Assembly (NCBI GenBank): GCA_937139365.1
Contig: CAKZPT010000079.1
Coordinates: 1 to 64,000 of the forward strand
Source: an uncultured bacterium
GTDB lineage: Bacteria; Verrucomicrobiota; Kiritimatiellia; PWTM01
DNA: 64,000 bases
Reading direction: 5' to 3'
Within the stretch, counting starts at the first letter, position 1. Each line of letters begins with the position of its first letter. Below are positions 54,333 through 63,950 of this stretch, piece by piece. The translations under genes and the position numbers were made by a program. Under the pieces are notes generated by a model, which saw only the letters and a program-made list of their open reading frames with translations, did not search any database and was not told where the DNA came from.

Positions 54333-56503
54333 CGCCGGAGCCGGCCACCCAACGGATGCGCGAGTGGCCATGGGTCGCGGCCGCCCTCGGTGCCGCCGTG
54401 GTGGCGCTGGCCGCCGTCGCCGCGTTCATCCTTCGGCACCATTCGATCAAGGCCTGGTCCGATCCCGTCAACTGGCTGACGTTCGCCCGCGATTTTGCCG
54501 CAGAATTCAGGAGCAGCCGGTTCGCCTGCGGCTATCCGATCTTCCTGCGCCTGATCCTGCCTCTGACGGGGCCGTTTGGGGTCTTCCTGAGCAATCTGCC
54601 GCTGGTGCTCCTAGTGATGGTCCAGGCCGGCTGGCTCGCGGCGCGGGCGTTGCCCGACGCGCGTCCCGCGGTCCGCGCGGCCGCGGCCGCGGTGACCGTC
54701 GCCCTGCTGGCCGCCGCCGATGCCCACGTCTTGCTGACGATGGCGAATCCGTACCGCGACCCGCTGTCCCACGCCCTCCTTTTGGCGTCGCTCCTGATGG
54801 TCGCCAAACGGGCCGATGGTCAGCGCCCCTCCCCCGCCGCTTCGTTCGTCGCCGGCCTGGTTTTCGGCCTCGCTTTCACGGTCCGCGAACCCGCGTTGAT
54901 CACGGCGTTGCCGATCGGGGTGCTCCTGCTGTGGGTCCAGCGCAGCCGGCCAGAGTTCGCCCTGCCGCGCTGGATCGGCTGGGCGGCGGCCGGCGCCGCG
55001 CTGGGCGCCGCGCCCCTCGTCGTGCAAGGCATGGTCCGCGCCGGCGGCTCGGCTCCCCTGCCTCCCCAATCCATCGCCGAAGGTCGCCTGATGCCGGGGT
55101 TGCACTGGGCGGCACTCGCCCAGACCGGCCGTCTGGCCACGGCGTATTTCTCCACCTTCTCCGGCGTGCGGCCCTTGATCCCGATCCTCTGGGCCATCGG
55201 ACTGGTCGGTTCCGCACTCGCCCGCCGGCGGAGAGCGTTGTGCCTTTTGGCCATTCCCGCCGGGCTCTACTCGGCGTTTTATTCCTTCTACTGGACCTTT
55301 GTGCCCCGCTATTTTTGGATCGCCCTCGTGTTCGGCGCTGCGACCGCCGGCTGGCTCGTGGGCCATGTCGCGGACCGCCTAACCCGACGGCGCTCTGCCT
55401 GGCTGGCCGCCGCCCTGCCCGTCCTGGTCGCCGTCTCCGCCTGTGGCGCGCTGGCGGCATGGCTGGCGCGGATCCCGACGCCCTCTGAGCGCTTCACAAT
55501 ACACCACGCTCGCCGCCTTGCGACCGCTGTCGAACGCATCGTTCCCGCCAACGCGCACTTCCTCGCGCCACGTCCGTTTTGCGAGATCGTCCGATGGTTC
55601 AACCGGCTCGACGCATGGCCGGCCTCGTGGTTGTGGGAGCCGGGCGTCGCGGATCCGTCGCGCAGCCTGCGCCGCCGGCTGGCGGCGTCGTTCGACGGCG
55701 ATCGGCCCGTTCTGGCCGGTGAACTCCGGCTCGCCGGACGCCGCGACATCGAATTTTCAGCGCTCCGACGAGCATTTTCCTCCCATCGACTCGAATCGCT
55801 CGACCTCGAGCCCTACGGTCTGGGTCGCCAGCGCGTGACCTTCTGGCGGCTCGAACCCTGGACCGCGACCCAGCAGGAATGGACGGTCTATTCGCCCCTC
55901 TCGAATTGCGTGTTGCAAATCGACGCCGGCCCGCTCGACGAACCGGCTGAGCTGCAGGTGGACGGCGCGCCGCCGATGGTGGCCCGTCCCGGCGCAAACT
56001 TTGTCGCACTGCCCCGCGTGGGCGATTTCCGAGTCCGGCTCCATTCGACCGTGCCGGTCCCCCGCCTGCCCGTGCGAATCCTTGCTCCCGACGAACCCCT
56101 CCTGCTCGACTTCGATGTCTCGGCCGATGTTCCTTGCCTGGCGTGGCTGGCGGATGGCTTTCGCATTCCCCCCTACGGCCTTGCCGCGCCGGTGGTGGAA
56201 CGCACCGGCGATATCCGGCTGCCCACCGCGTTGCCGGGCAACCCGGGGCCTCGCCGCGTGCGTCTCCGCGTACGCGCGACCGAGCCGGCGACTGGATCCG
56301 TCCTCCGCTTTGCGGTGGGGATGGCCGGCAACGAGTGGGAACTGGCCGTTCGAATGGACCGACGATTTCACGAACTCGACATCGGGCCGGCCACGCCGCC
56401 TGCCGGCGTGGAGTGGACCTGCAGAATCCGCGTGATCGACCCCGGCCCCGACCGCGGCCTCGAGGTTGAAAGCATCGCAATTGCCTCCGCCACCGACGGC
56501 TAA
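54329..56503 (+). CDS. polytopic GT-C-like membrane protein with C-terminal beta domain
   Basis: 724 residues from ATG 54329, overlapping the oxidase stop as ATGA. The first helix is followed by a loop AWSDPVNWLTFARDF, which resembles the acidic first loop of GT-C glycosyltransferases. About ten helices run to residue 390. A soluble region follows, with possible beta-sandwich domains to the end (VYSPLSNCVLQIDAG, FVALPRVGDFRVRLHST). I do not recognise a specific family. A lipid-linked sugar or protein glycosylation role is only inference. Pairing with a 2-hydroxy acid dehydrogenase is unexplained and may reflect only gene packing. Confidence 0.65.
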   Translation: MTPEPATQRMREWPWVAAALGAAVVALAAVAAFILRHHSIKAWSDPVNWLTFARDFAAEFRSSRFACGYPIFLRLILPLTGPFGVFLSNLPLVLLVMVQAGWLAARALPDARPAVRAAAAAVTVALLAAADAHVLLTMANPYRDPLSHALLLASLLMVAKRADGQRPSPAASFVAGLVFGLAFTVREPALITALPIGVLLLWVQRSRPEFALPRWIGWAAAGAALGAAPLVVQGMVRAGGSAPLPPQSIAEGRLMPGLHWAALAQTGRLATAYFSTFSGVRPLIPILWAIGLVGSALARRRRALCLLAIPAGLYSAFYSFYWTFVPRYFWIALVFGAATAGWLVGHVADRLTRRRSAWLAAALPVLVAVSACGALAAWLARIPTPSERFTIHHARRLATAVERIVPANAHFLAPRPFCEIVRWFNRLDAWPASWLWEPGVADPSRSLRRRLAASFDGDRPVLAGELRLAGRRDIEFSALRRAFSSHRLESLDLEPYGLGRQRVTFWRLEPWTATQQEWTVYSPLSNCVLQIDAGPLDEPAELQVDGAPPMVARPGANFVALPRVGDFRVRLHSTVPVPRLPVRILAPDEPLLLDFDVSADVPCLAWLADGFRIPPYGLAAPVVERTGDIRLPTALPGNPGPRRVRLRVRATEPATGSVLRFAVGMAGNEWELAVRMDRRFHELDIGPATPPAGVEWTCRIRVIDPGPDRGLEVESIAIASATDG

Positions 56504-56575
56504 ACATCTCCCGGAGAGGCCCAGTCCCAACTCTGCGCGCCGTGGTTTTTCGGCCGGGGTTGCCAGCGGTATCGA

Positions 56576-56591
56576 ACCCACCGAGGTGGGT
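56576..56591. terminator. hairpin between convergent genes
   Basis: ACCCACC-GA-GGTGGGT is a 7-bp inverted repeat in the 128-bp gap between the convergent GT-C-like gene and the AsmA-like gene. It has no clear T-run on either side; GTTTTT occurs 25 bp upstream. Confidence 0.35.
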
Positions 56592-56631
56592 CGGCCTGCA
56601 GAAGGAACGCGGATCTTTCGCCGCTGCGCCT

Positions 56632-59016
56632 TCAACGCCTCGCGCCGGGGAGGTTGCGGGGCGTCCACACCGGGTTTTCGAGGGTGCCTCTCAGTTCGAA
56701 TTCCAGGAGCCGCGTGACCGGTAGGGTCAGCAGCCGGAGCACGTCCGCAGCCGCGCCGCTGCGCAGCAGCTTAGCCCCCACGACGAAGTCAAGCCGGCGA
56801 TCCAACGCGTACGCCCCCCGCCCCTCGAGTGAAAGAACGTCGCCCCGCAGCTCCGCCAGGTCGGTCCAGATCCATCCATCCGCGACCCGAAACGACGCCC
56901 GAAAATCGCCCTGCGACACGAATCCAAGGCCGGGCACGACCGAGGAGAGATGGCGCGACAGGCCGCCGAACAGCGGAATTTCCAGGAGATGGCCTCGTCG
57001 CACGCGAACGGTGCCCACGCCCACGACTCCCGCCCCCTGGCCACGGCCTACCCGGCCGGTCAGCGACAGCTCTCCATATAGTCGCCCGATCTGGGGAAGA
57101 TCGTTCCGATCGGTCACCGCCCGCAACACCTCGGCCAGGGCGGCGTTGGTGACAGACATCGTGACGGCGTACTGCGTCCGCTCCGCCGGTCCGGCGGGCA
57201 GAATCAGGCCGGCCCTCCCGCCGAACGAGCCGCCGAATGCCTGGCCGCCGAACGAGCGGATGTCCACGCGCCGCCCTTCGACGGCAGCAGCCACGGAAAG
57301 GCGGTCGGCCGTGAACCACGCGAAGGAGACCGTCCCCCCTTCGAAGACTAGTTCACCCTGGTGATTTGTGCGCTCGCCGTAATCCACCGTTCCGCGCACC
57401 GCGAGGCGGCAGGAATCGCCAAAGCCGAATTGCGACATGAACAGGTGCGGTCGCGGGCCCGCCAGCCGCGCCACCACCGGGGGTGGGACGGTAGCAACCG
57501 CATCCACGAAGACGCTGCGTCGCGTCGGGTCGTGTTCCGCCCGGCCGGCGATCCATCCGTGAGGGGCCTCGGCATATACGTCCTCCAGCCGAACTACGCT
57601 GTCGCGCACGGCAAAGCGGGCCGAGGCCCTTCGGAGAAGGGCGCCGTTCCAGGCAAAGTTGGACGCCTCTCCGGTCCCTTCGATCTCCAAGCTACCCGGA
57701 TCGTCCCATGGGACGCGAAAGACCATCCGGATTGAGGGCGGCGGACCAAACCACCGGGCGGCAGACGCGTTGAGCAACTGGGCCGGCGTCATCCACGCCG
57801 CCAACGCCATCGGATCGAATGCGGCGGCAAGCCCGCCCGTGACGACGCAGGCGGCCAGATCCACCGTCCCCTGCGCAACCAACGGTCCCGCGCCGGAACC
57901 CTCGCCCACGATGGCCAGAAGACGCTTCACCTCGATCTGACGGGATGACGCCACCAGTTCCGCACGGGCCTGCTCGACCCAGACACCGCCCAGCTCGAAT
58001 CGCGAGGCGGCCACCCATCCCTTCCCGCGCACGCCTCCGGGATGTGCTGGATCCGGCAACACCGTGCCCTCCAAGCGCAGCGGCCCTTCCACGCGTAGCG
58101 CCGCGGACGCCCGATACCGGTCGGCCGCCGGCGGAAGCGGAAATGCCATCGCCAACAGGGGCGACAGACGAGCGGCAAGGGACACCTCCGGCGGATGGCC
58201 CGGCCGCCAGGCACCAGCGATCGAAAGCCGGCTCCCGACGCCGTCCAACGCAAGACGCAGCACCGACAGCGTCCGCTCCGACCACCGCGCCGAGATGTCC
58301 CATCGCTCCCACGGCAGGCCGGCCCATGTCGCGGCCCCGCCGGATCCCACAAGCTGCACATCGGCGCCCCCGGGGTCGTCCAGATCGATCCGGCCGGCCA
58401 GGCGCAAACATCCGCCCCGAAACTCGACGCGCTGCCATGGCTGCGGCCAACGGGGCGGCGCGACGACAGGCGGGCCGGGCGGCGGTCGCGGAGCCGCGGC
58501 TCGGGCCCACGGCCCCGTCCGCCTGACGTGAAGGTCCACGTCAAGGTCGGCGCCCGCCCATGTCCCGCGACCAACGATCCGCCACCAAGCGCCTGATTCC
58601 GCAATGGCGCGCCCGGCCAGCGCCGTCAGGCGGCCCAGCGGATCGGCGCCCGCACTCCGCCACTCCACCTCCGTGTCGCGCCATTCCACCACGGCGGGCT
58701 CCCATCGACCCGATAGGAGGGTCTGGAGCGTCCACGCCGCCGCCAGAGTCCCAGCCCGCAGATGGATGCTCCCGCCGCCGGCACGCGACGTCCAAGCGAC
58801 CTTCTCCGCAACGACGCCAAGTGGCCATCGCCAGCGGAGGGTGGCCAGCGTCATCGTCGCCCCGCGCCGGGCCAGGGCGCGCTCCACCCCGCGGATCAAC
58901 GGCGCCGGCGCCCCCCATCGCGTCAAAGCCAATGCCGCGAAGAGCAGGGCGATCATGAGCGCAACCGCCACGCGACGGGCGGCCCGCCGGCGCGCGACGC
59001 GCCGGCCCGGAGTCAT
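56632..59016 (-). CDS. AsmA/TamB-like envelope protein
   Basis: A 794-residue protein with one N-terminal membrane helix after a basic tail (VAVALMIALLFAALALT). A long beta-rich periplasmic part ends in an AsmA-like C-terminal domain: LYGELSLTGRVGRGQG, RVRRGHLLEIPLFGGLSRHLS and LEFELRGTLENPVWTPRN. Such proteins form bridge-like lipid conduits between the two membranes. It is the last gene of a five-gene operon and overlaps the DUF4340 stop by ATGA. Confidence 0.82.
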   Translation of the reverse strand: MTPGRRVARRRAARRVAVALMIALLFAALALTRWGAPAPLIRGVERALARRGATMTLATLRWRWPLGVVAEKVAWTSRAGGGSIHLRAGTLAAAWTLQTLLSGRWEPAVVEWRDTEVEWRSAGADPLGRLTALAGRAIAESGAWWRIVGRGTWAGADLDVDLHVRRTGPWARAAAPRPPPGPPVVAPPRWPQPWQRVEFRGGCLRLAGRIDLDDPGGADVQLVGSGGAATWAGLPWERWDISARWSERTLSVLRLALDGVGSRLSIAGAWRPGHPPEVSLAARLSPLLAMAFPLPPAADRYRASAALRVEGPLRLEGTVLPDPAHPGGVRGKGWVAASRFELGGVWVEQARAELVASSRQIEVKRLLAIVGEGSGAGPLVAQGTVDLAACVVTGGLAAAFDPMALAAWMTPAQLLNASAARWFGPPPSIRMVFRVPWDDPGSLEIEGTGEASNFAWNGALLRRASARFAVRDSVVRLEDVYAEAPHGWIAGRAEHDPTRRSVFVDAVATVPPPVVARLAGPRPHLFMSQFGFGDSCRLAVRGTVDYGERTNHQGELVFEGGTVSFAWFTADRLSVAAAVEGRRVDIRSFGGQAFGGSFGGRAGLILPAGPAERTQYAVTMSVTNAALAEVLRAVTDRNDLPQIGRLYGELSLTGRVGRGQGAGVVGVGTVRVRRGHLLEIPLFGGLSRHLSSVVPGLGFVSQGDFRASFRVADGWIWTDLAELRGDVLSLEGRGAYALDRRLDFVVGAKLLRSGAAADVLRLLTLPVTRLLEFELRGTLENPVWTPRNLPGARR

Positions 59017-60779
59017 GGCGCGCCGCTCCCGCGCGCGGGCGCGGCCGCGGCGGTCTCGGCCATCAACGCCATCGCCGTGGCCTGGTCCACGATGCCCACC
59101 ACGTCGCGGCCGCGGACCAGCATATAGACGCCCTCGCCCACGGTGGCACCCATCAGAATGGCGGGCGCCACGCCGGCCTCACCGGCCACCAAAACGGTCA
59201 GCGTGGCCATGGGCGGGTCCAGACCACACGACACCAGTTCCCGCGGATTCTCCGCCACCAGGTGAGTCGCGCGCAACTGGGCCAACGCCTGCAGGCGGGC
59301 TTGGACCGCGGCCGGCGGGACTGCCTCGCCCGTGCTCAGCGCAAACCCGTTGGTGGCCGTGCGGGTCGCCCGCTCTTCGACGCCGCCCTTGGAAAGAATC
59401 CAGCCGGAGACTGACTCGGGCGGGATCGACAGCAACACGCGACTGCGGTACCGAAGGGGATCGGCCGACAGAAACCCCGGCACCTTGGAGCGGATCCGCA
59501 CCGTGTTGGTGCCGTCGGCATCGATGACGACGGCCGGCACAGTTTCGCCCGGTGTCTCCGTCACCACGACCGTCGCGTCGGGCGGAGCGTCCGCCACGCG
59601 GTGGAATTCGATACGGACGGCCCGATCGGCAGCCGGGCGCGCCTCGGGAACGGCGAACTCCTCGATCCGCGTGGCGGTCCATTCCTGAAGGAAGGTGCGG
59701 ATTCGCTGGCTGTCGCCCTCGACCGTAGCGGGTTCCAGCAGGGACCATGCGTCGCCGTTCCGAACGACCTTCAGGCGGCGGTCACCGCGCACCAGGCTCC
59801 AAGCGGAGATGTCGTCCGGCGACAACGGCACCAGCCGGCGATCCCGGAGCTCATCTACGGGCAATCCCAGTGCGATCGGGATCACCGAGGGGATGGTGAA
59901 CACAGAGGGGCGGCCGGGCCAGGCCGCGTATACGCGAGTCGGGGACGTCTCCATGCGATGGCCGATTCGCAGTGAGATCGGCCCCCCTCCGCCCGCGCCC
60001 GGTTCCAGCGTGACCTCCACGGCCCCGTCGTCAAGGCCGTAAGGCGCGCCGACCGCGACGTCGTCGCGTACGAACTCCTCGATCCGGGCGCCGAGCAACA
60101 TCTCGATTAGCCGGACCACGACGGTGCGGTCGGCACGGGCGAGAAACGGCTGGCGAATACGCCAACCTTGCGCGTCACCGCGGACGATGTGGAGGTACCC
60201 GTCAGGCCGACGGATGCGGATCTGGCTGACGTCGGCGAGGCCAGGAAAAAGGGTTCGATCCCGGAGGTCGCCGACGAAGGACGGCACTGCGGCCACGAGG
60301 TTCGTCGACGCGGTGGCGAGGGCGCCGTACGGACCTACCCGGACGAACACCCGTCGGCCGGGCATGGGTTCGCCAATCTGGAACTCGAGATTGCCTCCCG
60401 GCCGGACGACGCGCACGATCGCCAGCGGGGGGGCCAACCCGTAATCACGCAAAGCGGCTTCGGGCACGGACGGCAGGGAGACGGTCAACTCGGACGAGAG
60501 GGCGTGAAGCAGGCGGGACACGACGGACGCATCCGCCGCCGTCGCCAGCGGCTCGGCCAGCCTCCAAACGGGGCCCTCCCGCGTCAGCCGCGCACGGAAA
60601 TTGGGGCGTTCGACACCCAGCGCCGACACTTCGTCCGGCTCGAAGCGGATGGCGCGGGCGGCCTGGTCGGCGCGGTCTGCCCGGCGCGTCTCCCATCGGA
60701 CCGAGGCGAACCACGCGCCCGCCAACAGAACCGTCAGGCCGGCGAGAACACGGTTGGCTCGGCTGTCGAAGGGATTCAT
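59013..60779 (-). CDS. DUF4340-domain protein of the Gld-type ABC operon
   Basis: 588 residues from ATG 60779, which overlaps the gldG stop (ATGA). One N-terminal helix (VLAGLTVLLAGAWFASVRW) precedes repeated DUF4340-type modules. Each has a GPVWRLAEPLATAADASVVSRLL-like segment (here also DAWSLLEPATVEGDSQRI). DUF4340 genes regularly sit behind GldG-like ABC genes. Its role is unknown; topology suggests a periplasmic partner of the exporter. Confidence 0.85.
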   Translation of the reverse strand: MNPFDSRANRVLAGLTVLLAGAWFASVRWETRRADRADQAARAIRFEPDEVSALGVERPNFRARLTREGPVWRLAEPLATAADASVVSRLLHALSSELTVSLPSVPEAALRDYGLAPPLAIVRVVRPGGNLEFQIGEPMPGRRVFVRVGPYGALATASTNLVAAVPSFVGDLRDRTLFPGLADVSQIRIRRPDGYLHIVRGDAQGWRIRQPFLARADRTVVVRLIEMLLGARIEEFVRDDVAVGAPYGLDDGAVEVTLEPGAGGGGPISLRIGHRMETSPTRVYAAWPGRPSVFTIPSVIPIALGLPVDELRDRRLVPLSPDDISAWSLVRGDRRLKVVRNGDAWSLLEPATVEGDSQRIRTFLQEWTATRIEEFAVPEARPAADRAVRIEFHRVADAPPDATVVVTETPGETVPAVVIDADGTNTVRIRSKVPGFLSADPLRYRSRVLLSIPPESVSGWILSKGGVEERATRTATNGFALSTGEAVPPAAVQARLQALAQLRATHLVAENPRELVSCGLDPPMATLTVLVAGEAGVAPAILMGATVGEGVYMLVRGRDVVGIVDQATAMALMAETAAAAPARGSGAP

Positions 60780-62263
60780 GCGCGCCGTCTCCACCACACC
60801 GCCAGGCCAGCGAGGGCGACCGCGCCGGGCACCCCCCCGACCACGGCCAGTCCGAGCCATCGCAGTCCGACGCGGCTGATGTCGATCCGCGTCGGACTGA
60901 TTCGGCGGGGGGGCACGTCCACCCTCTCCCGGCGTTCGAGCAGCCAATTCAACGCCCCGATGAAAAAATCACCGTTGCCGCTGACCATTGCGCCGTTCGC
61001 CACGAAGGCGCAATCGCCGACGACCACCAGCCGCGCCGGCCGGATGCCGAATGCCCATTCCTCCGGATCACCGCGCTCCACGGCGACGGCCACCGAGACC
61101 GGCCCGCGCCGGTCCCTTCCCTCGTGGAAGACCCACGGTAGGGTCGAGTATTCGGCCTCGGCCCATCCGTGGTCGCTGGTCAGCGCGAGACGAACCACTC
61201 GCGGCCGGTCGGCGCCGGCGACCGGACCCGCGGTGACCTCGGCCGGCTCGACGGAGCGAGGGTTGTAGAACACGCACGCTAAGTCGCGCATCCGTTCCGT
61301 CGCGCCATGGCGGAGGAAGCGCGTGATCAGCAGGCCTCCGCCCAGCGTTCGTCCCTCGTCCACGACCCGGTCGTCCCCGACCTCGACGCCCCAGCGACGG
61401 AGCCAGGATTCGAGGCCCGTCCGGGTCCCGCCCTCCAGCAGGATCATCGCACGGCCGTTGCGCTCCAGATGCGCGTGAACCATGTCGAGCACCGGCTGCG
61501 GTAGGCGCGAACGCGGCCCGGCGATCAGCAGCACGGAGCAGTCGGCCGGGATGCCGGCGTCCTCGCTGAGGACCAGCGGCCGAACCTCGATGCCCTCGCG
61601 CCGGATGAGCCGCGCCGCGGCGGCCAGCCCGCGGAGGCGTTCGGTGTCGTCGGGAGATCGCTCGCCGTGGCCCGTCAGGGCATAGACGACCGGCGCTTTG
61701 GTCCGCGTTACCTCGTGGATCGCCGAACTGATCGCCGCCTCGCCGCGGAACGCCGTTCGAACCCGCGACGATCCCGGGCCGGCCCCGGAGGGCGCCTCCT
61801 CGTACAGGTCGCCCGGGTCCAGCACACGCACGCGGTCGCCGGCGGCCACGACGAGGCACTCGACCGACGCCAGCGGCCAACGCCGCGCCATCCCGTTGAC
61901 GGCCGCCACCTCGCGATCGGGGTCCAACCGCCGCACGCGGACCCGCGGCGTTGCCGCCTGGTAGTTGGCCAAAAGGTCGAGCGCGTCGTCCAACTCCGGT
62001 CCCGGCCGCAACAACACGACCACCTCGACCGTGTTGGTCAGCCGGCCCAAAAGGTCCAGCGTGGCCTCGGAGAGGGAATGTCTTCGGTCGCGGCTAAGGT
62101 CGAGGCGGGCATAGTGGCGACGCGCCAGCGCGTGGGCCAGACCGGCGCACGTCGCGGCGAGGACCACGGACAGCAGCAGCGACGCGCCCACCCCCATGCG
62201 TCGGCGCCGCATCCGGCGCAGCCGGCGTCGAAGGTCGGACCCGTGGACGCGGCCGCCGCTCAC
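60776..62263 (-). CDS. gldG: GldG-like ABC transporter accessory protein
   Basis: The start is set at GTG 62263, because it overlaps the permease stop as GTGA like its neighbours; ATG 62269 and 62278 are alternatives. The 495-residue protein has an N-terminal helix, then YARLDLSRDRRHSLSEATLDLLGRL, which is characteristic of GldG-type ABC accessory proteins. VVYALTGHGERSPDD follows, and a C-terminal helix (LGLAVVGGVPGAVALAGLAVWW) closes the protein. In Bacteroidetes GldA/F/G support gliding; outside them the substrate is unknown. Confidence 0.88.
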   Translation of the reverse strand: MSGGRVHGSDLRRRLRRMRRRRMGVGASLLLSVVLAATCAGLAHALARRHYARLDLSRDRRHSLSEATLDLLGRLTNTVEVVVLLRPGPELDDALDLLANYQAATPRVRVRRLDPDREVAAVNGMARRWPLASVECLVVAAGDRVRVLDPGDLYEEAPSGAGPGSSRVRTAFRGEAAISSAIHEVTRTKAPVVYALTGHGERSPDDTERLRGLAAAARLIRREGIEVRPLVLSEDAGIPADCSVLLIAGPRSRLPQPVLDMVHAHLERNGRAMILLEGGTRTGLESWLRRWGVEVGDDRVVDEGRTLGGGLLITRFLRHGATERMRDLACVFYNPRSVEPAEVTAGPVAGADRPRVVRLALTSDHGWAEAEYSTLPWVFHEGRDRRGPVSVAVAVERGDPEEWAFGIRPARLVVVGDCAFVANGAMVSGNGDFFIGALNWLLERRERVDVPPRRISPTRIDISRVGLRWLGLAVVGGVPGAVALAGLAVWWRRRA

Positions 62264-63003
62264 CGCCATCGCTCCCATTCCACCACCCGCTCCGCGCCAA
62301 ACAACACGAACGCCGTGTTGATCAGGTAGAAGGCCGCCACACGGCTATCGAACACGCCCCGCGCAAAGTCCGCCATGTGGGCGATCGGCGACAGCCACGT
62401 CGCCAGTGCGTCACCCCCTCCGTCCGGCCACAACCACGCGACCAGGCCGGAGGAGAGGAACAGCGCGATGAAGGTAAAGGCGAGAAGTCCGGCCGAGATT
62501 TGGGACCTCGTCAGGGCGGAAGCGAACAGGCCGAGGGAGAGGAAGAACCCTCCGATGAGCAGCGCTCCCACCCCCAGCCCCCATGCCGCCGCCGGATCGA
62601 CGGTCGGCGGGGCGGCCGCAAACGCGCGCAGCAGCGGGCCGTAGGCCAGCGTCGGGGCCAGCGTCGCCGCGAACAAGGCCAGCGTGGCCGCATATTTGGC
62701 GCCCACGACGGCCCCCGGCGTCACCGGAGCGGTTAACAGCGTCTCCAGGGTGCCGCTGCGCCGCTCCTCCGCAAACAGGCGCATCGTCAGCAGCGGCGCG
62801 GCGGCCGTCATCGTCAGCACAAAGCCCCAACCGGAGACCTCGACTAGACCGGCCGACGACGGCGCCCCCGAGGACATCGAGGTGACGAGGATCCAGAACC
62901 CTGTCCCGACCACGACGAGGAAAAGGACCGCCACCACGTAGGTCGTGGGCGAGAGAACATGGGCGGCCAGCTCGCGCCGGCAGAGCACCAGCCACTGCCT
63001 CAC
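62260..63003 (-). CDS. gldF: GldF-like ABC transporter permease
   Basis: GTG 63003 overlaps the ATPase stop as GTGA, giving 247 residues with six helices (ABC-2 type). MRLFAEERRSGTLETLLTAPVTPGAVVGAKY is the conserved loop of the family. The C-terminal pattern DFARGVFDSRVAAFYLINTAFVLF is typical of GldF-like permeases. The longer frame to 63354 lies antisense of nothing useful and overlaps the ATPase, so it is rejected. Confidence 0.88.
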   Translation of the reverse strand: MRQWLVLCRRELAAHVLSPTTYVVAVLFLVVVGTGFWILVTSMSSGAPSSAGLVEVSGWGFVLTMTAAAPLLTMRLFAEERRSGTLETLLTAPVTPGAVVGAKYAATLALFAATLAPTLAYGPLLRAFAAAPPTVDPAAAWGLGVGALLIGGFFLSLGLFASALTRSQISAGLLAFTFIALFLSSGLVAWLWPDGGGDALATWLSPIAHMADFARGVFDSRVAAFYLINTAFVLFGAERVVEWERWR

Positions 63004-63944
63004 GGCGCCCTCTCCCCTGCGCCGGTGAGGGCGACGAAGACCTGTTCCAGCGACAACTCCTCGCTGCGCAGTTCCCGTAGGGCCCATCCCCTCGACGCCG
63101 CCAACGCCGCAACCTCGGGCCGCGGATCGCCCTCGCCAGCCGCCTCGAAACGGGCCTCGCCCCAGCCCCCACCAGCATCCTCCCACCGCACGCCGGCGCC
63201 GTCGGCCAGCCGGGCCAGCGCCGCGCATGCCTCCTCTGCCGGCGCGCGAAGCTGAACGACAACCCTGCGGCGCCCGCGCAACGAGGCCGCCAGCGTCTCC
63301 ACCGGTCCCTGGGCAAGAAGCCGGCCGCAGTGGAGGATCAGCACCCGATGGCACGTCATTTCGACCTCGGGGAGGATGTGGCTGGACAACAGGATCGTGT
63401 GTCGGGCCGCCAACGTCCGGATCAGTTCGCGCGCCTGCCGGATCTGGTTCGGGTCAAGCCCCAGCGTCGGCTCGTCCAAGATCAGCAACTGCGGCTCGTG
63501 AACGAGGGCGTCGGCCAACGCCACCCGCTGGCGGTACCCCTTCGACAACTGGCCGATGATCCGCCGGCGGACATCGGCCACCCCGCACATTTCCGCCGCC
63601 TCGGCCACGCGCGCGGCCACGCGCCGGGACGTAACCCCCTTCAGCGCCGCCCGGTAGCGGAGGTACTCCTCCACCCGCATCTCGGGATATAGCGCGGCGT
63701 GTTCCGGAAGATAACCGATGCGCCGCCGCACGCCGACCGGGTCATCGAGCACCGAAAGGCCCGCGACCCGGATGGAGCCGGCCGAGGGGCAGAGGTAGCC
63801 GGCGATCATCCGCAGGGTCGTCGTCTTGCCGGCCCCGTTGGGGCCGAGCATTCCGACGATTTCCCCCCGGCCGATCTCAAAGGTCAGGTTCTGAACGGCG
63901 GTGACCGGCCCGAACCGGCGGGTCAACTGTTCGACCGCAACCAT
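63000..63944 (-). CDS. gldA: GldA-like ABC transporter ATPase
   Basis: A 314-residue ABC ATPase. Walker A is GPNGAGKTT, the Q-loop region YLPEHAALYPEMRVEEYLRY, the signature LSKGYRQRVALADAL, Walker B LLILDEPTLGLDP, and the switch His is in LLSSHILPEVE. A C-terminal regulatory domain of about 90 residues follows. It is coupled to the permease. Confidence 0.94.
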   Translation of the reverse strand: MVAVEQLTRRFGPVTAVQNLTFEIGRGEIVGMLGPNGAGKTTTLRMIAGYLCPSAGSIRVAGLSVLDDPVGVRRRIGYLPEHAALYPEMRVEEYLRYRAALKGVTSRRVAARVAEAAEMCGVADVRRRIIGQLSKGYRQRVALADALVHEPQLLILDEPTLGLDPNQIRQARELIRTLAARHTILLSSHILPEVEMTCHRVLILHCGRLLAQGPVETLAASLRGRRRVVVQLRAPAEEACAALARLADGAGVRWEDAGGGWGEARFEAAGEGDPRPEVAALAASRGWALRELRSEELSLEQVFVALTGAGERAP

Positions 63945-63950
63945 GCCGCG

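Noticed and set aside
56576-56591. tRNA-like element (GTATCGAACCC near a hairpin)
   Set aside because: Only a short hairpin is present; no acceptor or anticodon stems can be drawn.
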